Part shown: positions 1 through 10,886 of the stretch, piece after piece
How positions within the stretch are numbered: the first letter of the stretch is position 1
Layout of the letters: each line of letters begins with the position of its first letter
DNA from: Heliopora coerulea
Taxonomy: Eukaryota > Cnidaria > Anthozoa > Scleralcyonacea > Helioporidae
NCBI GenBank assembly: GCA_030142905.1
Contig: JASJOG010000028.1
Span: 1,437,501-1,501,500 of the forward strand
Direction of reading: 5' to 3'
Length of the DNA: 64,000 nt
Program-made: the position numbers and the translations under genes
Notes under the pieces: model-generated
The model's database searches: none
What the model was told of the DNA's origin: nothing
Seen by the model: the letters and a program-made list of their open reading frames with translations, nothing else

Positions 1-2013
1 ACAATCTGGTGACTGTCTGCACAGTGCTGCTTCTTTAGCTATAGGCTATTTCAGGCGTATATTATTACACACAGTATTATTCAGTCCTGAATTTGCATTG
101 GAATGTTTTATTTGCCGTCATTTAATCTAGGTAAACGGCCCGTAAACCTTTCACTGTATTTTTATCCTGAACATATTAAAACTTTTAAACAATAATTTAT
201 ATTTTCAATTTCTTTCGCTAAACATTGAATAACGGCGCTAAATGATAATAATAGAAAACCAAAAGTTCCTATTTTTACAGTACAAGTTGGTTATTTTTAA
301 AAACCATTCCAGGGTTTGTACTCAAATCAATCCCCAAAAAATCCATTTGCAGAACAGTCATTAGTGACTTTATTGATCTAAACATGTATATAATTAAATA
401 TTTTGTAAAGTAAGCAATGTCTTTGGCCGTGATACGCGATAATTCGCAGACTGAGCAAATCAGGCTTTTCTTAATACTAATTTTTACAGCAAGCATATAT
501 CCTGTCAAAATTTGATAAATATGGAAGGTCAAATATTTGATAGCTTATATAATCTACCTTTGTGTGGCTGTAGGGCATTTTAGAAAGTTCTGAAATTTAG
601 CTGAACTGCTATAGCTGACTTTATTCAAAATCAGAGTTATTCTACTAGAGGGAATAAAGGGGATGCTTCCAGTCCTCCACCCTCTGTTTTACGCTTTCTT
701 AAAATTTGCCTGAGGTAAAAAAAATCCTGGATGCGCTCCTGCCAGGGGGGTAGCTGCTTTTCTTAGTCTTCACTGATTTTTCAACAGTGGTTAAGTACTT
801 GCTAGGGAGATCACGCCTCTGGTTTTTCTGCAGAGACCTCTTTCTCTCCGCTATAAAAGTTCGCGCTATTTCTTTAGATGATCTCCGAGTCGGTGTTGTT
901 GGTCGACAGCTGTATTTTTCCCTTAATATCTAACTTTTGAAAACTGTTGTAATTATACCGAATGTGTGAAGTGGTCCATAACATTCAAAGAAATATTTGC
1001 AGATGTTAAATATTCTTGAAGATATCTTTAAATTTGTCGCTATCATAAAAAGGGCGTCTTCCATGTGAAGTATCAGCTCTGGAAAATGGAACTTGCGAAC
1101 TTTTCTATAACTTTAACTTCGTTACAAGACGTTCTGATATGATAGTTAAACTCAGAGATCCCCAGGAAAGTGCAAAGTTTCTCGGAGATAATTAGACTCT
1201 AATGTAAATGAAAATGATGTATGGTACAACTTGCCTGGAGGTGATCATAATATGTTTAATTTCTCATTGGTTTTCAAGATTGAAAAAATACGATATTTTC
1301 TATAGTTTGATACAAAAACTAAAATAAATTAATTGAATATATAGTTAATTGAATATATAATTGAATATAGTTAATTGAATATATAGTTATGCATTAATTA
1401 ATTGAATATATTGGATGAATATTCTCCATTGTACATTGTCTCTTCATGTACACAATATCTTTTTGAATTGATCAGCAATATAGAAAAGAGCACTTTTAAA
1501 ATTGCAGTTTGTAAGCGATGTTCCTTTTGACATTTTCTTTGCTGTTCGAGTATCATAAAGAGAGAGAAATTTCAGGATTCACTTGGTCCACTTTTGTAGT
1601 ATGCCATGAAACAGAAGTTTTTTCCATTCATTTAGTTCTTTTGACTGTGAAAACGTCTTCAAATGTTTGGTAGCTGATTTTTTCTTGCTTTTTTATCTTT
1701 GACTTCATAATTTCAGTAGTCTTTTCAACATTTCTATAATTGAAGGAAAATAAGTTGTAAGACAAATAAAACAAAAAGTTACAGAATTATACTGGCGTAA
1801 AATCTAATGAACTAGAAAGTTAACATCATGGATTTCAAGTATCTAAGAAAATTTAACTATAACATAAAATCTTACCATGATTTTGAAGTGGTTGTGTCCA
1901 AATATTGATAGTAAGGAGGGTTTGACAAGGACAAGGTAATATTACTGTGAACGTTTTCGTGACTTTGGATCATGATTATTGATCTAAACAAAAATGGAAA
2001 TGTATTAATTAGG
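1..2013. other. gene-free AT-rich stretch
   Basis: I find no convincing exon or transposon protein here. The longest open frame (275-532, minus) encodes 85 residues with no motif I recognise and no splice context. The stretch is rich in A and T and holds one short tandem array, listed separately. It could be intergenic or intronic. Confidence 0.5.
1325..1412. repeat. AT-rich imperfect tandem repeat
   Basis: The unit ttaattgaatata recurs about five times with variable spacers (agttaattgaatatata and shorter forms). This is a simple microsatellite-like expansion; I see no function in it. Confidence 0.7.
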
Positions 2014-2028
2014 TTGAAAAAGACACGA

Positions 2029-2167
2029 TACGATAACTTTGGGTGAAGCAACTACCTGAAATATACGAAAAGAAACTTCGACGTTTCGAGCTAAGGGCCT
2101 TCGCTCGAAACGTCGAAGTTTCTTTTCGTATATTTCAGGTAGTTGCTTCACCCAAAGTTATCGCATC
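2029..2167. mobile_element. fold-back insertion with perfect 60-bp inverted arms and 15-bp target duplication
   Basis: Positions 2031-2090 and 2104-2163 are exact reverse complements over 60 bases, separated by a 13-base loop. The insert is flanked by the 15-bp direct repeat ttgaaaaagacacga at 2014-2028 and 2168-2182, which reads as a target-site duplication. The inner part of each arm contains cgaaacgtcgaag next to aagggccttcg. The same kind of sequence occurs in the terminal repeats of the Penelope-like element at 44619-45458. I infer that two inverted Penelope-type terminal repeats inserted with no coding sequence between them. Perfect arms imply recent formation or gene conversion. Confidence 0.65.
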
Positions 2168-2304
2168 TTGAAAAAGACACGACCATATTCAATGTTATTG
2201 AATAAAATAAAAATTTAGAAACTTACCTTATAAAAATCATAAGGACGTCTTCATTGCCAATGAGAAATCCTGCTGCAGTCCCTCGTAATAAGGGAATTTC
2301 AAAT

Positions 2305-2325
2305 ACCCCTCAAAAAGAGAGGGGT
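2305..2325. other. short GC-rich hairpin near the Helentron left end
   Basis: The 7-bp arms ACCCCTC and GAGGGGT flank a 7-base A-rich loop, about 120 bp beyond the end of the Helentron endonuclease reading frame. Helitron and Helentron 3-prime ends typically carry a subterminal hairpin, and the minus-strand coding direction puts the 3-prime end on this side. The exact element boundary is not determined. Confidence 0.35.
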
Positions 2326-2443
2326 CGATGACTAGCTGTGGACAGATGTTTCAACTGACTGTATACCCTGTAAAATTTCGCTGTTAATTTAATGCAACTG
2401 TAAATCTATCGTTTAAGACTACCGCTAAGGAAACTGTATGACA

Positions 2444-3889
2444 TCACTTAATAGATATAAAGGCAGGTTTATGGTCACTGAAATAGGATTCTAAAACTCC
2501 ACTAAGTACAACTCGCTCTGCTATGTTAGTATAAATATGATCGATTTGTGTTTTGTAGTCAGTAGTGAATCCAGTAACAACTTGAACACATTTTATTTCT
2601 TCAGTGAGGTACTTATAAATCGCATTTGTCTTCGATGCATTTTCAAGTAAATTAAAGTTAAAGTCACCAAGAATAATAAGTGGGACATTTGTATTGCCAA
2701 TTTTATTCTCAAGCAAGTGTTTTAACGCATTGAGAAACCTTGCAATTGTGACCTTAGACTTTGATCGATAAATTCCAACAATGTGCAGGTTGGCAAATGG
2801 ATAGTTTACTTTCAACAAAGTCATTTCAACATCGTTGGGATTACATCGTCTTGGTTTAGCCAGGATATCAACATCGTCTTCTACGTACATGGCTGTTCCG
2901 TAAGGAGCTCTGTTTCGCAAATTGAAGTCATTTCGGAAAAGTTGTAAGTTTGGAATGGAGTATGTTTCATCATTATCGTTACTGCATAATGCTGTTTCTA
3001 CAAAAATATTGACATCAGCTGCTTTCACATTGTAATCACTTGCAACATTAGCATGGTGAATATGTAAAGATCTTACGTTATGAAATAATATTTTCAAAGC
3101 CCCACTGGTGTCTCTATAAAGAAATGGAATATGGCTTTCAAGTAAAGCTTCCTTTCTTAATCTATCCATTTCTTCTTGGACTTTTTTGCTCACAGAAATT
3201 TTATTTTCATTCAGATTAAGAATATGCAAACCATTGATGCTTCTGAGTCTGCTTAGAGTTCCGTAATGCATATGTTCTCTCTTTTGTGATGGAAGGTCAA
3301 CAACTGCTTCATTTAGTGTGTCACCCTGACATGGATGAATAGTTTTGGCAGCGGAAGGTCTTAAAGGAAATTGTCTTCGAATAACTTGTACTTTGTGTTT
3401 TCTAAACTGTCTTGTTACTTCTAAAATTGGAATCCAAGTTCTTTCAATGCTTTCATTGTAAAGATGAGAGAACTCTTTGCGGTATTCCTTTGCAATATGT
3501 TCCTCTGAAAACTGAACCCAAATAATGCTTGGTCTAGATGAACCAGTAACTCGATAGTCGATGTTTTTTATAACACACTCTGCACCATTTGTCATACCAT
3601 CTGTAACTGAAACATTCGTCGTAAGATCGTATTTTGCTTCCTTGAGAATTCGACATACTGAATATAAACCCATTGTTTTGGTTGGATCATTTGGGATTTG
3701 CTTTTTTAATCTTTCTTTGAGCTCGTCAGATAAATCACCGAGTACAATGTCGATCGCTTTGATTTGCACTTTCTCATTCGTTGATTTCTTGAATATCTCA
3801 TCATTGTGTTGATCCACAGAAATGTTCGTGCTGAATAAGTGAGTAGCTATCATTGGGTAGTCAGGATGATCAGGGTTCAGCTTCAGCAT
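2444..3889 (-). pseudogene. Helentron replicase, helicase C-terminal motifs plus EEP endonuclease
   Basis: A 481-codon frame is open without interruption. The first half holds the C-terminal PIF1/RecD-like helicase motifs: HPCQGDTLNEAVVDL around residues 183-197 and YGTLSRLRSINGLHIL around 210-225. The second half (from about residue 265) is an exonuclease-endonuclease-phosphatase domain: a HNVRSL start, LIILGDFNFN around residue 409 with the catalytic Asp and Asn, IDHIYTN, and a terminal SDHKPAF with the catalytic Asp-His. The domain is fused directly to the helicase. A frameshift near 3920 separates this piece from the upstream helicase fragment. This is the best-preserved part of the element. 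Confidence 0.85.
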
Positions 3890-3917
3890 TCGTTGCTTTA
3901 AAACACTGATATCGTTA

Positions 3918-4960
3918 TCAGTATGTTTGCCTTTCTCTTACACGATTGAGAATCTCAGCAAAAGCTTTATCTTCCCTTTGTCTCATCACCTGAGTTAATT
4001 CAAACATTTTAAAGTATTGCTTCCAAAGATTCGTTGCTATTGGGTTGTAATCTTTTCTTGAGTTCTCCAATATCCACTCGTCAAAGACGGGTTTAAGTTG
4101 AAATAAATTACCAACAGTTATTACAGTAAGTCCTCCAAATGGCTCTTTAGAACCCATAATCTGCTGTAATCTTAAGTTGAGAAAATTAAACATTCCAGAT
4201 CCAACCATGGAAATTTCATCTATGAAAATAACTTATAATTTCTGCAATTGAGATCTTATTGTATTCAGTCTGTGTCTAATGTGCAATAACTAAATCCTCT
4301 GTTTGCAGGAATTTTAAAAGCCGAATGTAATGTATTACCCTTGATATTAAATGCTTCTTTTCCAGTTGGAGCTGCCTTCACAACAGAAATTTCATCGGGA
4401 TCTGTTTCAGGCTGGCTATTAAGATATCGTAGAAGAGGCTCATACAATGCATTTGTGATGGTGCCTTTGCCAACACCAGCACCTCCGCTTAAAAATAATC
4501 TCAGTGGTCCATAACCTGTTTTCACAGAGTTTAATATATGGTAAAAGAATTCTTTATGTTCTATATTGAGTGACTGGACTAATTTTCTGAGGTCTACATC
4601 GTTCAATCGCCGCACAAGAAGTTCTTCATTATCGTCTGTTCTTGGGAATATACCAGTATCATTGATCAAATCGTACTGAGAATGTTGCTTATCTTTGCCT
4701 GGATCAAAGTATCCAAATAATTCACTTTCCTTTGAGCCAATTTCTCTATCTTGTTCATCTTGATATTGCGCATCAGGGGCGACAATAGTATTCGATTCTT
4801 CACTTTCAATTTCTTCCACAGCACTATCTATAACTTCCGAATGATTCTCGTACTGTTTGCTGTTTTCCTCGATCTGATCTTTGATTGTTTCAAATCGATC
4901 CTGATACGTTTCGAAATCTTTAAGAAGATCCTTTTTCTGTATACAACATGATCTTCTCAC
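3918..4960 (-). pseudogene. Helentron replicase, PIF1-like helicase core
   Basis: Two frames (4265-4960 and 3918-4208) form the ATPase core. The first contains LFLSGGAGVGKGTITNALYE, the Walker A loop, and then APTGKEAFNIKGNTLHSAF. The second opens with the Walker B-like VIFIDEISMV and continues through the FxLTQVMRQRED region typical of PIF1-like Helitron helicases. The residue after the Walker A lysine is Gly instead of the usual Ser or Thr. A stop codon and a frame change near 4215-4260 break the core between Walker A and Walker B. The acidic stretch at the start of the first frame is a linker. Confidence 0.8.
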
Positions 4961-5285
4961 GGCAATAGTTTTCGGGATCCTTGTTTTTATTGAATGGAAC
5001 TGATCGTATGATTTTTGGCCTTTTCCGTTTTATAAGAATCATTCCTCCCTTCATTTTGTATTCTTCCTCCGTGCCATCAACTGTCCCATCGTTATTTACT
5101 GGGTCGTCATCTTCGTTGTCATTGAAGTCGTTTTCATCAAGATAGTCATTTTTCACACATAAGGATGCAGAAGTAATTTTCGCTTTTCTTGATTCATTAT
5201 TCTTGCAATTAAACCAAGCAACAAAGTCAGCTAAACATAAACTTTCTAACTTCTTTGGTCGTCTCTGATAACGCTTGAGGACATT
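4920..5285 (-). pseudogene. Helentron replicase, Rep-helicase linker
   Basis: The segment reads in the same frame as the upstream Rep piece, separated from it by an in-frame TAG at 5286-5288. It begins with the conserved YQRRPKKLESLCLADFVAW stretch, passes through an Asp/Asn-rich low-complexity run, and ends with IRSVPFNKNKDPENYCREK. That last part matches the conserved Helitron segment between Rep and helicase. A frameshift follows near 4940. Confidence 0.7.
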
Positions 5286-6316
5286 CTAAGACTCGATATC
5301 TTGCGAATTGTCGGCAAAATCTTTGATTTTCTCCATGCTTTTAACGAAGAATGTTCGTTCATCTGGGTCAGATGTATTAATGAATTGAAAATCTCGGGAT
5401 GATCTTCTTAAAGGCATTTGTAGCACCAAATACACAGCTTCTTGAGCACTTATTTCAACATCATTAAGGAACTTATTACCAATGTGTCTCACCCTTTTGA
5501 CAATGTCATTATTTCCTTCTTTTGCATCCTCACTTGCCTTACGAAGTAATTTACTCATTCCTCTCTTACCTTTAGTAATATAAGAAAGTATATAAACTGC
5601 ACAAGCATAAGGATCAAGGACATATTGAATATCCATATTCGCTTTCCAAGCCTTGAGTAAATTGGTTATAACAATTCACTCTAATTTCAGCCGGTGAATG
5701 TTTTAGAAATAATGTAGTGTATGATACCATCTAGTAGCTCACGGATTTTCTTCAAACTGTTCTTTTGTTTTTCAGCAAAATTTTCAAGTTGTTCTAAAAT
5801 CATTGCTTTTGGCATAGGTGGTAATGGAAAGTTAAAACTGCAAACATTTTTTCCTCTCTTTTTGTAAGTCTTTGAGTGTCTATGTCGCTGTAAATTGACA
5901 AGTTCATTTAACTCTGACTCTGCACTGCAAGAGACGTAAGTATCAACAAACTTAGTAATATCTTCCTCGGTATCTTTACCAAACTCTGGAGCATCTTTTA
6001 TCCAAAATAATCCATGAATATGTGGAGAACCTCACTGTTGAAATTCAACTCGATAAAAAAAGTCAAGGATTTTCCCAGTGGGATGACTTGAGCTCTTAAG
6101 AAAATTATGAATAAACAACTGAACCATATGTTCGAAATTTCTAGGACAGGTAACTGGATCTTTTTGTATGAGTTCTGACTTCTGCTTCCAGCTCATGTTT
6201 TTGATGTCTTCATCAGTGTATTCTTTATTGTCAATAAGACGTCCCAATATTTTAATCAGGTGATTCCATTTAGTTTCGGCAGCGGAAAACGAACAAAACC
6301 AAGTAGGTTTACCCAA
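5286..6316 (-). pseudogene. Helentron HUH Rep nuclease domain
   Basis: This is the rolling-circle replication initiator. The upstream part (6032-6316) has LGKPTWFCSFSAAETKW and FFYRVEFQQ. An in-frame TGA at 6032-6034 (probably from CGA) follows, and then GSPHIHGLFW, whose His-x-His (codons at 6014-6022) is the metal-binding HUH motif. The frame runs on with HRHSKTYKKRGKNVC to about 5690. After a frame change, the paired tyrosines of the nicking site appear in [19 protein letters not shown] near 5560-5620. The catalytic residues are therefore present, but on separate broken frames. An in-frame stop at 5286-5288 ends the piece. Confidence 0.8.
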
Positions 6317-7132
6317 CTAGCGAATCATAGCAAATAAATCTTTCTTACATCTTTCAAAATAAGGAGGAGAACCACGTAAATTTCGCAGAACTCTGAAGCC
6401 TTCGTCAACGTTTATTAAATTATTCACAGAATTTTCGGACTTCAAATCTCTGGCGGTGTATGTTTTGCCTTTAGTTTTGCACTTTCGCAGTGATAAACTT
6501 GCACTACCTTGGATTTGCTTGACTTGTATTTTCTTAAGTTTAAAGAAGATAATTGGTACGCATTGTGCAACTCTTCTATCTCTACTTCGTAACTCCCATT
6601 TGCAAATGGTACTATAATGGACGGGTACCTTTCTTTCACTATTGTCTGCTCGACGTTTATCGCAATAGATCGTTGGAAATGACAAATACTCAGCATCCTT
6701 ATCTATAAAAACCCCAGTTGGTCTATTTCCTTCCCCAGGTGCAAAACTTATAATCTTATCAGCATCTGGAGACATGTCAGGTTGTTGTAGTAATGTGTTC
6801 ATAACACCTGATGGTTTTTCAGTTTCCTTGCACCATTCATCATCAGTATCATTGTCACCCTCTGTTGCTGTAACTTCCATATACTCATCGTTATTCTCGA
6901 GGTTCAAATCATTTGACATTTGTTTTGATGTTTCCAAGGTCGATTTTTCCAGAAATCCTGACCATTCTCTATCAGTGTTCAGAGTGCTTTCATCATAATT
7001 TCCCGCAATTTGAATTCCCTCGTTTTGAAATATTTCACTTGATTCCACCAAGAATTTTGCTGCTTCTAACACTTTAGATGGTCTCACATTCTGAAATTGA
7101 TAGTGATGTTTGTAACTCAAGCAACGTTTCAA
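6317..7132 (-). pseudogene. Helentron replicase, conserved segment before Rep
   Basis: A 271-codon frame carries hallmark Helitron text: FAPGEGNRPTGVFIDKDAEY, followed by LSFPTIYC, VHYSTICKWELRSRDRRVAQ, and finally RGSPPYFERCKKDLFAMIR. An in-frame TAG at 6317-6319 (CAG would give the expected Gln) separates it from LGKPTWF of the next piece, which is in the same frame. The N-terminal third is Ser/Asp/Glu-rich and poorly conserved. Confidence 0.8.
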
Positions 7133-7153
7133 TTTGATTGGTATCGTGGCTGA

Positions 7154-8315
7154 TTAATTGATTGTTCTAGGTAAGATGTTGACAGTTGAACTGACGTCAG
7201 AAGAAACATTCACTACTTTACCATGAATACTCAGTTGACCTTCACTAGGTAGTTCTCTCACTTGCATAAATGGTATTCTTGGAGAAATAAGTCTTTCCTC
7301 CAAAGGATTAAGATTCTTTAGGGGTTCAGGTAATTCAGGGAAACATATTTTATTGGCTTTTGCACAACTTGGCATTCTACCGGATTGAAGATTAGAGTAA
7401 CAGGTTGAACATATCCATTCAGTATCATTGACACTTTTTACTCCACTTAAGCTTAAATTCAAAATATCTTTAGGACACAGAACATTTATACCATAACTGA
7501 TCACAACATGTGCAAACATATTCAGGACCTACACTAATGCTTTTATGGAACAGTTCGATACATAGCGATACATTAGTTTGATTCACCAGATTGTTATTTC
7601 CACTAAATTGAGAAGTATGATTCTTAGTGGTTTCAGTTGCCTTATGTTTGTTTGTTTTCAAGTTGGATTTTTTATTCGTATCACATAAGTCAGCCAGTTC
7701 TCTTTTTAAGTACTTTTTTCGTTGAGTCAATTTTATCTTATCAGGATTTTTTAATCTGTATGTTGCCGCTGCTTGCTTTGATTGTTGTTTATATTTTTCT
7801 GAGTTTTTTGCCTGTACAACGAATAGTCTTTTCTAATGGAATCTTTGTGGACAAAATTGAATTTCCTTTTAATATTCTTAATCTTTTCAGGGTGTGATTT
7901 TCGGTAACGTTGACTAGCCTTTCGTCGAGATTCTCTGATTTTTTCTGGACTTTTTTGATTGGTTTTATAATCAGCTTTTTTTCTTCCATTCTCCTCCTTT
8001 TTCAATTCTGCATTTTTTTCTTTTTTTTCACATGTACTCTTTCATAAATTCGTTTCTTCTCGTAGATTTATCAGAGCTTTCGCGGTATTTGAATGCATTA
8101 GGGGTAGAATTCCCGAAATTTAAAATTAGCTTTCTATTTTCGGAATCGCACTGAGGTTGGATTTGATTTTTTTGCGACTGCGTAAAATAAGGGCTTTGTC
8201 GTAGCGGTTCAGTTGATATATAATGAATCTCATTAAGATGACTAATATAAACATCTCGCACATTGCTGACATTCGAGTTGATTAGTGTTACTATAGTAGA
8301 CTCAGCAAAATTCAA
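7154..8315 (-). pseudogene. Helentron replicase, basic linker and CxxC zinc-finger-like segment
   Basis: Several overlapping frames reconstruct one decayed segment. 8028-8315 continues the OTU region (YISHLNEIHYISTEP). 7751-8005 is Lys/Arg-rich with RESRRKASQRYRKSHPEKI, a typical Helitron linker repeat. 7470-7730 carries GPEYVCTCCDQLWYK. 7154-7519 carries WICSTCYSNLQSGRMP and then LEERLISPRIPFMQV and GKVVNVSSDVSSTVNILPR. The Cys pairs form a zinc-binding-like module that precedes Rep in many Helitrons. Frame changes occur near 8010, 7740 and 7480, with an in-frame TAA at 7154-7156. Confidence 0.7.
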
Positions 8316-8384
8316 CGTACTCTCGGTGATATTAATTCTTAAGTTGAAAGAATTGGCAACTGCTTGTATAACTATATTATCGGC

Positions 8385-8757
8385 TCAAGTCCCAAGTCTG
8401 GACATATTTTGTAAATATTGAAACCAAGATTGTTCAACGTTGCTTTCTATGAAATATTCTGGGTAGTTAACTAAATGTTGAACAGCGCGCTCTCTTATTT
8501 GGGCATGATAGGCTTCTGTTGCGTATAATTGGTGGCTAATACTGCGAAAAAAATAATTGCCGTCACCCTCTATATTCACAGGGTGGCGCTCTGTATCTGC
8601 TAGCCTCGATGTTAAAACTGACATTGGAGTTTCTGGAGCCAGGATTTAATTCCACATCACCACAAACAAACAAGGAATATATTTGCGATGTCAATAGTCT
8701 TTGGATATCACATTTCACGCGAGGTAATATTCCCTCACAATTGACACAAATCAACAA
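8385..8757 (-). pseudogene. Helentron replicase, 2A-like motif and OTU cysteine-protease-like domain
   Basis: Two overlapping frames are joined by a frameshift near 8620. The upstream frame (8563-8757) ends in CGDVELNPGS, a close match to the 2A ribosome-skipping consensus. The downstream frame (8385-8624) is an OTU domain start: VNIEGDGNYFFRSISHQLY, then HAQIRERAVQHLVNYPEYFI. In OTU proteases the residue after GDGN is the catalytic Cys; here it is Tyr, so even an intact copy would lack the nucleophile. An in-frame TGA at 8385-8387, replacing the Trp expected in GTWAD, precedes further OTU text down to 8028. Confidence 0.8.
8635..8661 (-). other. 2A-like ribosome-skipping motif (relic)
   Basis: The codons read GDVELNPGS, against the 2A consensus D(V/I)ExNPGP. 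The last Pro has become Ser, which should abolish skipping. Upstream residues (LLTSQIYSLFVC) are hydrophobic, as in known 2A peptides. It lies just N-terminal of the OTU domain, where co-translational separation of a short leader would make sense. Confidence 0.65.
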
Positions 8758-8763
8758 AGATTT

Positions 8764-9078
8764 TTAAGAAGTTCTGAGCAATCTACTGTAAATTTCTACT
8801 GTAATCTGAGGAGCAAATTGACATGATATTTCATGAAGATCACGATTTGTCACCGTTGTACTGTTGGTCTTGGACCCGTGATCACGGTCCGGTTGCATAA
8901 CACACTTGTTATCTTCTAGCCTTTCGCTTCGATTGCACAAAGCTCCCTGGCTAGGCAAGGGACTGTGTAAAGCACTAGATTTGTGGCTCTCTTCTTGACT
9001 TTTAACATTAAACATGTCAATACAGTAAGCCCAGTAAAAGACTATGTAATATTGCAGGCCAGTGTTACGTCCACTCAT
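8764..9078 (-). pseudogene. Helentron replicase N-terminus
   Basis: The frame opens with ATG at 9076-9078 and runs 104 codons to TAA at 8764-8766. It is in the same frame as the next piece, so one nonsense change separates them. The residues are not recognisable as a domain. I assign it by position, frame continuity with the 2A/OTU piece, and its place opposite the divergent RPA-like gene. Confidence 0.55.
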
Positions 9079-9350
9079 TGTATTTAGTTTATCAAGTTGA
9101 CACTTGTCACTCTTACAATTAATTCAATTATTTCAGTGACCCCGCCCTTTATAGTTCTCTACTATACGCATGCATCGATTCACGATTTGAGACTTGAGTT
9201 CTTAAAATAGCCAATACATTTGTTTATGATTGATGCATGTCGTTCACGTGTTGGTCTTATTACAGTGAAAATCAATTGAAGCAGTTTTTTCCAGTTGTGT
9301 TAAAACTGTTATTTGTGTAGTAGCTATAAAAGAATTTGGACTATAATACA
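9079..9350. promoter_or_regulatory. divergent intergenic region between Helentron replicase and RPA-like gene
   Basis: The 272 bp separate two divergent start codons (9078 minus, 9351 plus). A bidirectional promoter is implied by the arrangement. There is a TATA-like tataaaaga run at about 9325-9333, but it lies too close to the plus-strand ATG to be convincing. I see no other defined element. Confidence 0.35.
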
Positions 9351-10586
9351 ATGTCTCGTCCAACGAAAAGTAAAACTAAGACGAAAACGTTAGATAAGAG
9401 CTCTTCTATCAATGAAGGGAGTAACAAGCCCGGAGGCCTCGAGTTCAGCGCGGTTAAAGCTAGCGGTAATGCAGATCACATCCAAAACAAAGGTGAAAAA
9501 AGGAAAATGGATTTTGCTGAGGAATCGCATGGCTTGGAATTTGGCCCTTGTACGTCTACAGCTATGCAGTCTTCTGAGATTGGATATGTCCATGAACTTT
9601 CTTTAGCGACGAGGAATAAGAGAAATACTATGAATAACTCGACTTTTAAGTTACAAACTTCCCCGACCAAGTATAAAGAAGGACTTTTGTACTCTCCTCC
9701 TCAACGGCAACTATTAAAGTCGAGTGAGGAAACTCGCACCCCAAACAAGCTCGAGAGATTTACTCACACTAAAGATGGAGAAAAAATTATCATAAATGAT
9801 GCCACAAAAATATCGACTCCTGACCAGAGTGAGTATGAATTTCAATAGGTGACGCTCACACCAAATGATGAAAAATTCATCAATATACAAAACATTCTGG
9901 ACGATTGCTTGGAATACGATAGAGTTAATGTTAAGGGAAAGTTGATTCAAATATCTGGAAGACAAAAAGTCAACAATTATTTGCAAGTTGTTTCTGGAGT
10001 ATTGGTCGACGGCAACGCCTCAATTTCAGTAAATATTTGGGGATCCTCACATCGCATCAATTCAAGATGGACACGCTTATTCATTCATGTCGGCAACGGT
10101 TCGCGTTTGGAATGGAAAGAAAAAAATATCTCTGGCAAACAAAGTAAACTATATCCTTTACCTGACAGTTCATTAAATTTAATTGAAGAAAGTCTAGTGA
10201 CAATGCCTGAAGAAAATGTTATCGTGAGAACACCCATTGAACAAGTAGTGTCAATTAACAGCGTTACTGTGTATCTTGCGTGTGCTAATTGTAAAAGAAA
10301 AATTGTTCAACTTGATCCTGGTCCGATCTGTCATTGCGATAAATGTGACCACATAATGAAGTCGGGTAAATGCCGTAAAAGAGTCCTCGCTATTTTTGTC
10401 GTCGAGAATGGCGAAGGTGAATCAACCACAACTATGACTGCTTTCCAAGAAGCTCTTGAAAGTATTATCAGTCCAGAGGATATTTATACTAAGCGTGTAA
10501 TCGAGGAAACCCTCTTAACTTCAACTGGTGTAGAAATTCAATATAAAAAAGAGACTTTCGTGGTTACCAAGTTCGTAAAGTCATAA
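9351..10586 (+). pseudogene. RPA70-like single-stranded DNA-binding protein of the Helentron
   Basis: Starting at the first ATG, the frame runs 165 codons to an in-frame TAG at 9846-9848, then continues in the same frame for 245 codons to 10586. The first part is a Lys/Ser-rich disordered leader. The second part resembles RPA large-subunit OB folds: FINIQNILDDCLEYDRVNVK leads into LIQISGRQKV and SGVLVDGNASISVNIWG. It also has a zinc ribbon, YLACANCKRKI followed by ICHCDKC (Cys-x2-Cys, Cys-x-Cys-x2-Cys). RPA-like genes are known passengers of Helitrons and Helentrons, where they would coat the displaced strand. The single TAG is the only lesion I see, so this gene decayed less than the replicase. 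Confidence 0.75.
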
Positions 10587-10852
10587 ACAAAACATTCTGG
10601 CATATTGGATTATTGATAATTCGCCAAGACATTATATAAACCATGACATTACTGTTAGGTAGTTCTTGATATTGGTTATTGAATATTGTCGGTTTTGTTC
10701 ATCAAAGAGACATTCGTGGCTACCAGGTTCGCGAAGTCGTAAACCAAACATTCTTCTCGCATTGATATTAATTCGCCAAGGCATCATAACCATCACATTA
10801 CTATTAGGTAGTTATCGCACTTGATATTGTTTATTGATTTGTTTTGTTCATC
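10548..10852 (+). repeat. tandem duplication of about 150 bp spanning the RPA-like stop codon
   Basis: Unit 1 (about 10548-10702) and unit 2 (about 10703-10852) share aaagaga(c)ttcgtgg, then taattcgccaag, cattact(a/g)ttaggtagtt and gttttgttcatc in the same order. The duplicated unit contains the last codons of the RPA-like frame. Small indels show that it is not very recent. Confidence 0.75.
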
Positions 10853-10880
10853 ATGTTTTGTTTATCAAGATTTGATATTA

Positions 10881-10886
10881 AATAAA
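10881..10886 (+). terminator. candidate polyadenylation signal for the RPA-like gene
   Basis: An AATAAA hexamer lies about 295 bp after the RPA-like stop codon, just past the tandem duplication. Position and strand fit a 3-prime end signal; use is not shown. Confidence 0.4.
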
